Assembly (NCBI GenBank): GCA_937950605.1
Contig: CALFDA010000013.1
Location: forward strand, 1 to 19,599
DNA: 19,599 bases
Reading direction: 5' to 3'
From: an uncultured PS1 clade bacterium
Lineage (GTDB): Bacteria > Pseudomonadota > Gammaproteobacteria > PS1 > Pseudothioglobaceae
Shown here: in pieces, positions 8,474 to 15,861 of the stretch
How positions within the stretch are numbered: the first letter of the stretch is position 1
How the letters are laid out: each line of letters starts with the position of its first letter
Translations under genes and position numbers: made by a program
The notes under the pieces: model-generated
What the model saw: only the letters and a program-made list of their open reading frames with translations
The model's database searches: none
What the model was told of the DNA's origin: nothing

Positions 8474-8564
8474 GTATTTTAAAGTCGTGTGGAAAATGGG
8501 ATATTGCAATACAACAGATTAACATTGTAAATTTTCATAGTTTGACAATTTTAAGCAATAGCAA

Positions 8565-9926
8565 ATGGTAAAAACTAGGTCGGAATTTGTTTGTGGAAAA
8601 TGTGGTGCTACACACCCGCAATGGGCAGGACGGTGCCTAGATTGCAAGTCTTGGAATACTTTAGAAAAAGTCGTTATTACTACAAATCCTAGTTTTAAGA
8701 CAAAAATCTTACAGAACTTACCGCCTTCAAAAGTACAAAAATTATCAGACATAAAATCTGAAAACAAATACAGATTAAGCACTGGACTTAGTGAACTTGA
8801 TCGCACTTTAGGTGGCGGTCTAGTTGATGGCTGTGTGGTGTTGATAGGTGGCGACCCTGGCATTGGCAAATCGACTCTCATTTTACAAGCCATGGCAACT
8901 ATTAGTAAAACACACACCGCGCTGTATGTCAGCGGCGAAGAATCCGCACAACAAGTCAACGAACGAGCTGTGCGCTTAGGTATCAAAGAAGATGTCTTGT
9001 TGTTAAATGAAACACATTTAGAAAAAATACTCGAACTAACTCAAACCACTCAGCCAAAAGTCATGGTTATTGATTCTATTCAAACCATGGTTGCTGACAA
9101 TTCAACTTCAGCACCAGGGTCGGTAACACAAGTAAGAGATTGTGCTGCACAACTAACACAATACGCCAAACAAACTAATACTATTTTGCTAATGATTGGA
9201 CACGTTACCAAAGATGGTGCCTTGGCAGGACCACGAATTTTAGAGCATATGGTTGATTGCGTTTTGTATTTTGAAGGTGATGCAGGCGGGCGTTATCGTA
9301 TTATTCGTGCGGTAAAAAATCGTTTTGGTGCAGTGAATGAAATAAGCGTATTCGCAATGAGTGAAAAGGGATTGAAACAAGTATCAAACCCATCGGCAAT
9401 ATTTTTATCCAACCAAACTATGCCATTACCAGGTTCCATGGTGATGGTAGTGCGAGAAGCAACCCGACCATTGATGATTGAGGTACAAGCGTTAGTTGAT
9501 CAGTCTAGGGGCAATCCTAAACGTATTAGCGTCGGTTTAGAGCAAAATCGCCTTGCCTTACAATTGGCTATATTGCATAAGCATGGAGGAATCGCAACAT
9601 TTGATTATGATGTATTTATGAATGTTGTAGGTGGCGTTAAAGTTAATGAAACTGCATCAGATTTGGTAGTGATGCTTACTATTGCCTCGAGTTTAGCAAA
9701 CAAAGTGATTCCTAAAAATTGGATTGCCTTTGGCGAGGTTGGTCTAACTGGCGAAGTAAGACCTGTCTACAATGCCATTGAGCGCTTAACGGAAGCGCAA
9801 AAACATGGTTTTAAGCTTGCTATTATTCCAAAAGCAAACACCCCAAAAAAAGCCATTCAAGACTTAAAAGTTATACCTGTAGAATATTTATATCAAGCAC
9901 TACAATACATGGCTGAAAATACCTAA
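8565..9926 (+). CDS. radA: DNA repair protein RadA
   Basis: RecA-like ATPase and branch-migration helicase that processes recombination intermediates together with RecA. The 453-residue length matches the family. An N-terminal C4 zinc finger uses Cys10, Cys13, Cys24 and Cys27 (CGKC...CLDC). Walker A is GDPGIGKST at 96-104 and Walker B is around VMVIDS at 166-171. The RadA-specific KNRFG motif is at 251-255. A Lon-protease-like C-terminal domain closes the protein, ending near PVEYLYQAL. The ATG is chosen because FVCGKCG must follow it closely; there is no strong ribosome site. It is the last core gene before the accessory block, and no terminator with a U-run is seen after it. Confidence 0.96.
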   Translation: MVKTRSEFVCGKCGATHPQWAGRCLDCKSWNTLEKVVITTNPSFKTKILQNLPPSKVQKLSDIKSENKYRLSTGLSELDRTLGGGLVDGCVVLIGGDPGIGKSTLILQAMATISKTHTALYVSGEESAQQVNERAVRLGIKEDVLLLNETHLEKILELTQTTQPKVMVIDSIQTMVADNSTSAPGSVTQVRDCAAQLTQYAKQTNTILLMIGHVTKDGALAGPRILEHMVDCVLYFEGDAGGRYRIIRAVKNRFGAVNEISVFAMSEKGLKQVSNPSAIFLSNQTMPLPGSMVMVVREATRPLMIEVQALVDQSRGNPKRISVGLEQNRLALQLAILHKHGGIATFDYDVFMNVVGGVKVNETASDLVVMLTIASSLANKVIPKNWIAFGEVGLTGEVRPVYNAIERLTEAQKHGFKLAIIPKANTPKKAIQDLKVIPVEYLYQALQYMAENT

Positions 9927-10352
9927 AAATACACCAAAATCTATCATAATCACCCAAAATATACTGCTTAAAACTTGAAAAATCTAAATTTTTTCAAAAT
10001 CAAGACATCTCACGTTAAGGTAACAATGTTTAGACAAAAAACCCTATAACCGCACTCTTTATATCAATTTACAATAACGTATCGATTATTTATTAAAAAC
10101 ACCAAAAACAACTACTTGCTATTCTTAATTGTCATAATGAAAATGCTTGATGAAAAAATTTCTCTGAAGTAGATAAAAACTTCACAAACAAAAAACACGC
10201 TATAAAAATCGCACACAAGAAAAGATTGACAGATTTAGAGGGTATGGGTACGTGAGTTTTTAACAAAACTAACCCCTAAAATTACCAATAGTGTTTGTGG
10301 TTATTATTATGTATGATTAAATTTGATGGTTGGAATTATCAATCGATAAAAT
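9927..10352. other. AT-rich spacer between radA and the RM cassette
   Basis: This 426-bp stretch has no confident gene. An 8-bp AT stem-loop at 9975-9997 lacks a downstream U-run and is a poor terminator candidate. At 10137-10255 (plus) two overlapping frames would join, by loss of one base in a short A-run, into a 38-codon basic peptide (ending KKRLTDLEGMGT). This may be a decayed small gene, but I recognise no family. The left boundary of the accessory block must lie here; no flanking repeat or att site was identified. Confidence 0.4.
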
Positions 10353-11027
10353 ATGAATAAAAATAAATATGGTCAATACATGACTCCAAAAATTATTGCA
10401 GATTTTATGGTGTCTTTAGCCAATATAAATTTAGAATCTAGGATATTAGAGCCTAGTAGTGGCGAGGGTGTTTTTTTAAATGCACTCAAAAAACAAGGAT
10501 ATAAACAAATAACAGCCTATGAAATAGATAAAAGTATTATAAAAAATAACAACAATGTAATAAATGAAAGTTTTATTTCTGCAAAAATCGCAAAAGGATT
10601 TGATTTAATTATTGGAAACCCGCCATATATTCGCTGGAAAAATCTTGAACAAGAATTAAAAGATGAGCTACTAAATAACGTATTATGGGGTAAATATTGC
10701 AACTCTTTGTGTGATTATTCATCAATTTTCATTATTAAAGCTATTGAATTACTAAGAGAAAACGGACAGCTGATTTTTATTACTCCTGAATATTGGATTA
10801 ATACAACTCATTCGGCAATACTTCGCAATTACATGCTGGATTATGGGTGTTTTGAAGAGATATATCATTTCAACGAGACACCAATTTTTGCAAAAGCAAC
10901 TGTGTCTACAATAATCTTTAAATTTATAAAGTCATCAAAAAAATCAAATAAAAAAATCAAAATTGCGAAATTTTTTAAAAATAAAAAAATAAACGAAGAT
11001 ATATTAAAAACTCAAAAATCGAGTTAA
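10353..11027 (+). CDS. HincII-like adenine methyltransferase, N-terminal part (frameshifted)
   Basis: Catalytic half of an N6-adenine DNA methyltransferase of the gamma class, expected to protect GTYRAC sites from the adjacent endonuclease. The start MNKNKYGQYMTP and the overall layout resemble M.HincII from memory. Motif I (SAM binding) is ILEPSSGEGVF at 31-41, an acidic residue follows in AYEID at 55-59, and the catalytic motif IV is NPPY at 89-92. The frame runs into a stop at 11025-11027 (protein end LKTQKSS), although the partner frame is already open from 11008. One extra base in either of two A5 runs (11006-11010, 11014-11018) explains the break. Codon use is very A-rich compared with the core genes, consistent with transfer. 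No strong ribosome site is seen. Confidence 0.85.
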   Translation: MNKNKYGQYMTPKIIADFMVSLANINLESRILEPSSGEGVFLNALKKQGYKQITAYEIDKSIIKNNNNVINESFISAKIAKGFDLIIGNPPYIRWKNLEQELKDELLNNVLWGKYCNSLCDYSSIFIIKAIELLRENGQLIFITPEYWINTTHSAILRNYMLDYGCFEEIYHFNETPIFAKATVSTIIFKFIKSSKKSNKKIKIAKFFKNKKINEDILKTQKSS

Positions 11028-11916
11028 TCAACCAAATACAGAATATATAGAATGTGATAAATTTGAAAAAAATAAAAATTGGATATTGGCACGAAATGAA
11101 ACAATATCAAAGTTAAAAATTTTTGAAAATAAATGTAAAAAAGAGGTGCCTGACGGTTTGTTTGATGAAGAATTTTATACAATTAAAGATTTTTGTGACA
11201 TCGGAAACGGCATGGTTAGTGGTTTGGATAAAGCATTTCAAATTGATGTAGAAAAACTAAACGAATATGAAAAAAAATATTTAATAAAAGTGATAAAAGC
11301 AAACAGCTTGGATTCTTTTACTCATAATGGAACAACCGATTATTTCCTAATACAAGAGGCTAAAATAAAAAACGAAGCAGACTTTATACAAAAGTGCCCT
11401 AACCTGTATGGATTTCTTAAAGCATACAAAGAAAAACTAAACAACCGCTATCAATATAATCGTGAAATTAAATATTGGGAGTGGTCATTTTTAAGAAATT
11501 ACAACTTATTCAGCAAAAATGAACCTAGAATATTTGTCCCATGTAAAGAGCGAATATCTAATAAAAACCATTTTCGTTTTGCGTTTATCGAGGCTAACAT
11601 ATATCCAACTCAAGACGTGACTGCAATTTTTCCAAAAAAGGAGACTAAAGAAAGTATCTATTACATTCTAGCCTTGCTAAACAGTAAGTTCGTTTTTGAT
11701 TGGCTTAGATTTAATGGGGTGGTAAAAGGCAACATTGTTGAATTTTCGGAAAAACCAATAGCGAGTATTCCATACAGAAAAATTGATTTTAAGAATATTA
11801 ACGAAAAAAGCGCGCATGATAATATAGTGAGGTATAGTAAAAAATATATCAAAAATAGAGATAGTAGAGAGCCTGAAAAAATTGCTATTGAGTTTAATAA
11901 AATTTTTAACATTTAA
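11008..11916 (+). CDS. HincII-like adenine methyltransferase, C-terminal part (frameshifted)
   Basis: Target-recognition half of the same methyltransferase, in the frame one base later than the N-terminal half. The frame is open from 11008, directly after an in-frame TAA at 11005-11007, and reads NRVNQPNTEYIEC and NWILARNE without a gap in sense. The first possible independent start is a TTG at 11086, with no good ribosome site. Merging both parts after removing one base gives about 520 residues, close to the roughly 500 I recall for M.HincII. Visible segments include DIGNGMVSGLDKAF, RIFVPCKERIS, and LLNSKFVFDWLRFNGVVKGN near the C-terminus, typical of TaqI-class recognition domains. It ends 11 bp before the endonuclease gene. 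Whether the protein is made as one chain, as two, or not at all cannot be told from sequence. Confidence 0.82.
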   Translation, partial: KLKNRVNQPNTEYIECDKFEKNKNWILARNETISKLKIFENKCKKEVPDGLFDEEFYTIKDFCDIGNGMVSGLDKAFQIDVEKLNEYEKKYLIKVIKANSLDSFTHNGTTDYFLIQEAKIKNEADFIQKCPNLYGFLKAYKEKLNNRYQYNREIKYWEWSFLRNYNLFSKNEPRIFVPCKERISNKNHFRFAFIEANIYPTQDVTAIFPKKETKESIYYILALLNSKFVFDWLRFNGVVKGNIVEFSEKPIASIPYRKIDFKNINEKSAHDNIVRYSKKYIKNRDSREPEKIAIEFNKIFNI

Positions 11917-11927
11917 CAGGTTGGAAT

Positions 11928-12695
11928 ATGTTCGTAGACTACAATAATCTTAAAAATAAAATAATTGGCACAAGTGTGTCAATGCCATTATCTGGAACTC
12001 TTTCAGGTCATGCCGCTGGTGAACTATTTGATAAACATGTATATGCTGAAGTTAAAAAACAATTCCCAAATAAAACATTTAGACAATACGAATATTTGAA
12101 TAATCTTTTTACAAAGAATTTAGATGCAAAAGGTGTAGAAGCTAGAAATAGTCTGTTCAACTCTCCAACAGTATTATTTTTATTGAGCAGAGGGAAAAAT
12201 GCAACAGATAAATGGAGCGTCGAAAATCCATTTGATGAAAAACAAAATGATACAGCAGATATTTTAGTAGTAGAAAATGATAAATATGAAATTATCGACA
12301 TCAAAACAAGAAATATCTCAAAATCAGCACAACCACCCAATATCATATCAGCTTACAAGTTGGCACAATTATGTGCAAAAGTGATTGATAACCAAGATTA
12401 TAGTGTTTTGACTATAAATTATTTTGAAATTGATTGGAGTTTAGAAGGCGATAAATTAATTTGTAGAGATGCACACTATTCAAATCTGTTTAGGGCTAAT
12501 CCTAAAAATCTATATATTAATTGGGCGGCTGCGATGCAGATTCAATTTCATGTGTGTGATTTAGATCAAACATTCCAAGAAAATATGGAGCAATGGGCAA
12601 AATTATATTTAAGGCATTTCGTTGCACAAGTCAAGAAAAGATCTGATGATATGATTAAAAAATTTGTTAAGCCATTTGAAAGATACATAAATTAA
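11928..12695 (+). CDS. Type II restriction endonuclease, HincII family
   Basis: Predicted GTYRAC-cleaving homodimeric endonuclease. The 255-residue length compares with about 258 for HincII. Long segments match HincII as I remember it: SGTLSGHAAGE at 22-32, LFNSPTVLFLLSRGK at 76-90, KQNDTADIL, IKTRNISKSAQ at 125-135, and INWAAAMQIQFHV. The PD-(D/E)xK catalytic residues are Asp111, Asp124 and Lys126, equivalent to Asp114, Asp127 and Lys129 of HincII. The DNA-intercalating Gln138 of HincII corresponds to Gln135. The frame is intact with no missing catalytic residue. It starts 11 bp after the methylase stop with an AGG-containing ribosome site. The family call is strong; cleavage specificity is inferred. 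Confidence 0.93.
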   Translation: MFVDYNNLKNKIIGTSVSMPLSGTLSGHAAGELFDKHVYAEVKKQFPNKTFRQYEYLNNLFTKNLDAKGVEARNSLFNSPTVLFLLSRGKNATDKWSVENPFDEKQNDTADILVVENDKYEIIDIKTRNISKSAQPPNIISAYKLAQLCAKVIDNQDYSVLTINYFEIDWSLEGDKLICRDAHYSNLFRANPKNLYINWAAAMQIQFHVCDLDQTFQENMEQWAKLYLRHFVAQVKKRSDDMIKKFVKPFERYIN

Positions 12696-12722
12696 GTCAA
12701 TCACCTAAATCACTGCTCAAGC

Positions 12723-12878
12723 AATTTCATCGTATCATCAATCTTTTTGGATAAACAACCCATCAGAGGTCAAACAAACCTTGATACTATCATTCATTCT
12801 GATGGCTAGAAAACTGATGATGGTTGGCTAGATTTTGGTTATAAAAAGCATTTTAGAGTTCATTATAGTAAAGGTTGA
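12723..12878 (+). pseudogene. IS1595-type transposase remnant
   Basis: A decayed DDE transposase piece of about 52 codons in one frame with an internal TAG. It reads IRGQTNLDTIIHSDG, then a stop where family members have Trp, then KTDDGWLDFGYKKHFRVHYS. This fits the IS1595 core pattern SDGWK-YDGL-D-GYKKH-RV-HS. The second catalytic Asp and the following HS element are visible. The N-terminal zinc ribbon and first Asp are not found upstream, since the intact endonuclease gene ends just before. It is an inactive fragment and marks past transposition next to the restriction cassette. Confidence 0.7.
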
Positions 12879-13046
12879 TTCTTGGGTGGTTTTAACGCGC
12901 ATATTTTATATAAGTATATTGATAAATAATATATTTACCATAAATTACCATTTGCTATGGTGCTATATCTGGTTTAAATGTAGATTTTTGTTGGTTTAAT
13001 GCAGGGGTCTTATATTATTAAAAGTTCTAACACCTTTAAGTTTTAG

Positions 13047-13085
13047 AGATGGCACTCACTCTATTGTGAGCGATTGTTGGATTGG
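13047..13085 (+). repeat. Copy A of a 39-bp inverted repeat
   Basis: Matches the reverse complement of 15823-15861 at 37 of 39 positions; weaker similarity with small gaps extends about 13 bp further. The repeat contains a short hairpin (GCTCAC/GTGAGT) and translates as GTHSIVSDCW, which resembles the SD-W signature around the second Asp of IS1595-type transposases. It is followed by short TTGGA-type tandem repeats to about 13092. It is probably a relic of a transposase rather than a terminal repeat. Confidence 0.75.
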
Positions 13086-13423
13086 ATTGGATTGCTGCAA
13101 ATTATAGAGGTTAAGAATTGATTTGTATTTTTAGGTTTATAGGATGTTGATTCTGTTTGTTTTAATCTTTTCGATACTGTTTTTCTATTAAATACTAATA
13201 TTTTTTGTTATGCCACGTATGTCATAGTATTTAGTTTGTAATATGTATGAATCATTACATATTCCTCCTGAGTTATTACGTATCACCTTCGTCCAAAAGA
13301 GGTGACATATTGTTTAAAATTAGTAGAACATTTGTATTTCGCGCGTTGCACTTTTTATAAAAAATCATTTCATTTGTAAGTACTAATGAAACTAGAGTGC
13401 TAATATTTGCGTTTCCTTATATT

Positions 13424-13978
13424 TTATAATTCAATATTAGTGATACCATTGCATTTTGGAAATCTACTGCACCCATAGAAATCCTTGCCTGCATACTTGC
13501 CTTTTTTCGCAGTTCTTAGAACTGTTGGTGCTCCACATGTCTGGCAGATATTATAGTCAATGCTACTTTTGGATTTTTCAGTTTTCGTAACTTCAAAACG
13601 CATTTCATCAATCCAACTTTTAGGTTTTTTGGTTTTAATAACTTCAAAATCACTATCATGATATTGTTGTTTTTTGTATTTTTTATTTTCTTTTTTTAAA
13701 TCTAAATCTGCTTGAGTGAGTGAGTTGTCGACAAGTTTGTTTCTTTCTTTATATATTTTTCCAACATTTCTAGATTGTTCGTCATCACCCCACCCCGACT
13801 CTTTATTTAACCAAGAACCAATAAATGCGGTAATAAATAACACATGTGGCATTGCTGCTATTAAACAAATAGGATTCAAACAAAATCCAAAGAATAACAA
13901 TTGATTTAATATCATGACAACGATAAATGTCCCAGTATATAAACTGGCTATGGACTTAGTTTTTTCCCATAGATTCAT
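13424..13978 (-). CDS. Two-TM protein with topoisomerase-type zinc ribbon
   Basis: A 184-residue protein of unknown function. Two hydrophobic segments at about 13-32 and 34-57 should anchor it in the inner membrane. A charged, Lys-rich linker follows (about 60-142). The C-terminal zinc ribbon uses Cys145, Cys148, Cys170 and Cys176 (CQTCG...VLRTAKKGKYAG...FYGCSRFPKC), as in the C-terminal repeats of bacterial topoisomerase I, so nucleic-acid binding at the membrane is plausible. The linker contains an imperfect tandem duplication: FEVIKTKKPKSWIDE at 111-125 and FEVTKTEKSKSSIDY at 128-142, a 17-codon repeat also seen in the DNA (13556-13598, 13607-13649). No clear ribosome site is present. It lies downstream of the DUF2235 gene on the same strand. 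Confidence 0.75.
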   Translation of the reverse strand: MNLWEKTKSIASLYTGTFIVVMILNQLLFFGFCLNPICLIAAMPHVLFITAFIGSWLNKESGWGDDEQSRNVGKIYKERNKLVDNSLTQADLDLKKENKKYKKQQYHDSDFEVIKTKKPKSWIDEMRFEVTKTEKSKSSIDYNICQTCGAPTVLRTAKKGKYAGKDFYGCSRFPKCNGITNIEL

Positions 13979-14230
13979 TTTTTATACATTTAAATTTAAC
14001 TTCGAACACTATATACAACATTTTTCAACCTATACCCATACATTGCACATGTGACGAATCCAACCCATAAGGCAACACTTCAATCTAAAAATAGTCTGTC
14101 GTCTATGCAAGAACCTCAAAAGGGCTTCCATCCTAAGCGTATAGTGGGTATATCATCACCCACCCCTAACATTCTTAACCCTCTCTACTTCTTGTCAATT
14201 ATCACTATAAATATTTTGTAATAGCATGAA
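13979..14230 (-). other. Spacer between hydrolase and zinc-ribbon genes
   Basis: This 252-bp spacer has no supported gene, terminator or promoter. Several short frames on the minus strand (for example around 14040-14160) look like broken coding sequence, but I cannot assign a family. Confidence 0.3.
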
Positions 14231-15268
14231 TCAACCCTCTATCTCCAAATTTTCCCAACCTTCATTTTCAACTAATTTTTTTAGTTGAGGGGGTCTATAA
14301 TTTTCATCAGATTGATAACGATTTTTTACACTAATATGAATAAAAGTAGGCTTATCTTTAATAATTAACTCTCTATGTATAGAAGATCTAAGTCTAAAAA
14401 TATGTTTTTTTGATTTGTTCAGTTTCCCTCTATCCCTACCTTTGCTTAATGAGTTAATTATATATGGCTCAATATTAAGACCAGCATGTTTTGCCTCATT
14501 AAGAATCCAAAATAGTGGAACATCAGACACCAAATTTTTGTTTTCATCTGGCGGATAAGAGCCACCCACATCTGAATGAGAACCAGCAAACCAAACTTGT
14601 TTTAAATCAACACTAGACCTTGGAGTCCACACTGTTGGCTCAAAATCTTTGCGCTCTTCATCAATAGCTAAAGCATGACGAGATACTGATATATTTGACC
14701 CCATTTTTGTGTCATAAAATTCATCATCGGCATCAAACAAACCCATTAGACTAAATGGAATCCCTAATGACCCAACAGTATCATATACACCAATAAAATG
14801 AATTGTATTAGAGTCATGGCAAAATTCTTCTCTAAAAGATTTAGCGTTTTCTCCTTTTGGGTGATTTTCTGTAGACGGATTTTTGAAAATTTTCCATGCT
14901 GAAGATATAAGTCTAGCATTTTCTCTTTTTAAAATGCCACAATTATTAATCAACCCACTTAATGCTCTGACGGTATATGCTCCACGACTGAAACCAAATA
15001 AATAGATATTATCACCATTGGAGTAGTTTTGGACTATATAGCGATAACCATCAAGTATATTTTTGTGAATCCCTTTACCCGATATACCAGCAGTTATACC
15101 ACTATGATAAGAACCTAAACCCCAATCATAGAAGACATGTTGATTTATACCATTGTGATGTGGTGTTATTGCTCTTGCAGTTTTTAGTATATTTGTTGGA
15201 AAATCTGTACTAACATCTTCTTCTGGTTTATTCCATGTACCATCTGCGCATATTATTATATTTGCCAT
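14231..15268 (-). CDS. DUF2235 alpha/beta hydrolase (Tle1-like fold)
   Basis: Serine hydrolase of the DUF2235 family, whose best-known members are Tle1 phospholipase effectors of type VI secretion. The 345-residue length covers just the catalytic domain. The family start signature is CADGTWNKP at 7-15. The nucleophile is Ser94 in FGFSRGAYTVR, the acid is probably Asp163 in GVYDTVGSLG, and the His is probably His231 in WFAGSHSDVGGSY. A His/Asp-bearing SRHALAIDEER segment at 196-206 is also typical. There is no signal peptide or membrane segment, and no VgrG, PAAR, adaptor or immunity gene nearby, so a secreted role is not supported here. The ATG has AGGAT upstream. Substrate unknown; lipase or esterase activity is inferred from the fold. 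Confidence 0.85.
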   Translation of the reverse strand: MANIIICADGTWNKPEEDVSTDFPTNILKTARAITPHHNGINQHVFYDWGLGSYHSGITAGISGKGIHKNILDGYRYIVQNYSNGDNIYLFGFSRGAYTVRALSGLINNCGILKRENARLISSAWKIFKNPSTENHPKGENAKSFREEFCHDSNTIHFIGVYDTVGSLGIPFSLMGLFDADDEFYDTKMGSNISVSRHALAIDEERKDFEPTVWTPRSSVDLKQVWFAGSHSDVGGSYPPDENKNLVSDVPLFWILNEAKHAGLNIEPYIINSLSKGRDRGKLNKSKKHIFRLRSSIHRELIIKDKPTFIHISVKNRYQSDENYRPPQLKKLVENEGWENLEIEG

Positions 15269-15479
15269 TATATTTATCCTAAGTTTATTTTTAAACTTCC
15301 ATTTTAGCGAAAATATTTACCATTAATTAAATACCAACTGGCAGTATTCGTTGTTGATTAACAACATGCAAAGAATATTAGGATTTTTTCCACAAACTGC
15401 AAATAAAAATCACTCACAAACAAAATGGGTGCAACTAGCAGTTAAAAATAGTGCTAAATAGAGAATCATTTTGCTAAAA

Positions 15480-15820
15480 GCAGGCAAGACAAACAAAGTA
15501 GAGTTGCTGTGGTATCGCTAAAAATCCCTAAATCTCATTCAAGAAAGTATTACACAAAATGGTTTTAGTAGTTTGGTGTATGTTGATGACACCAGATTTC
15601 TATAGAACCTATGCTTGGGCAAAAAACAGGGATTAAGGTATTTAGCAAAAGAATCCCATGCACTTCGTTACTACTTGCACAATCAAAAAATAAAAAATCG
15701 CACCATTGCTGTTTGAGGGAGTTTGTAATACATATTTATTCAGTTATTGGGTGGAGCACTTTTTACTTCCAGAACTAAAAACAGGACAAACTGTAATTAT
15801 GGATACGTGCAACAATCCCA
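15480..15820 (+). pseudogene. IS630-type transposase remnant
   Basis: Frameshifted pieces of one DDE transposase. A first frame reads LIQESITQNGFSS then LVYVDDTRF near 15580, matching the first catalytic Asp region (VYVDETGF). A second frame gives RTYAWAKN, the usual R-YGWA element. A third, around 15720-15815, gives NTYLFSYWVEHFLLPELK followed by TGQTVIMD, the second catalytic Asp region. After IMD the expected N-A-F-H continuation is lost, and the sequence passes into copy B of the inverted repeat. There are several stops and shifts, so the element is dead. Confidence 0.75.
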
Positions 15821-15822
15821 AC

Positions 15823-15861
15823 CCAATCTAACAATCGCTCACAATAGAGTGAGTGTCATCT
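15823..15861 (-). repeat. Copy B of the 39-bp inverted repeat
   Basis: Inverted copy of 13047-13085, 37 of 39 positions identical. On the minus strand the frame reads IDAIFGIDDTHSIVSDC and then TAG, where copy A has the Trp codon TGG. It abuts the truncated IS630-type remnant, suggesting that one element was broken by, or recombined with, another. Confidence 0.75.

Larger units (their letters stand above)
12696..13423 (+). other. Gene-poor stretch with decayed insertion sequences
   Basis: No intact gene. It holds one clear IS1595-type transposase remnant (12723-12878), a second short transposase-like fragment that overlaps the repeat at 13047-13085, and otherwise AT-rich sequence with stops in all frames. 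A 6-bp TCACCT/AGGTGA stem-loop near 13285-13308 lies downstream of the minus-strand zinc-ribbon gene but has no U-run. Confidence 0.6.

Noticed and set aside
8519..8986. 155-codon minus-strand open frame opposite the radA start
   Set aside because: Antisense to the conserved zinc finger and Walker A region of radA; composition is unlike a real protein.
9975..9997. AT stem-loop after radA as a terminator
   Set aside because: The stem is nearly all A-T and is not followed by a U-run on either strand.
11006..11018. Programmed slippage as the firm explanation for the methylase break
   Set aside because: Only A5 runs are present, shorter than typical slippage sites, and no stimulatory structure is evident; kept only as one option.
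12008..12346. 112-codon minus-strand open frame
   Set aside because: Antisense to the HincII-like endonuclease, which explains the sequence.
13078..13092. TTGGA-type short repeats as a CRISPR or iteron array
   Set aside because: Only about three 5-bp units with no spacers or spacing pattern.
14040..14160. Possible transposase fragment between the DUF2235 and zinc-ribbon genes
   Set aside because: Short frames look coding-like but match no family motif that I can name.
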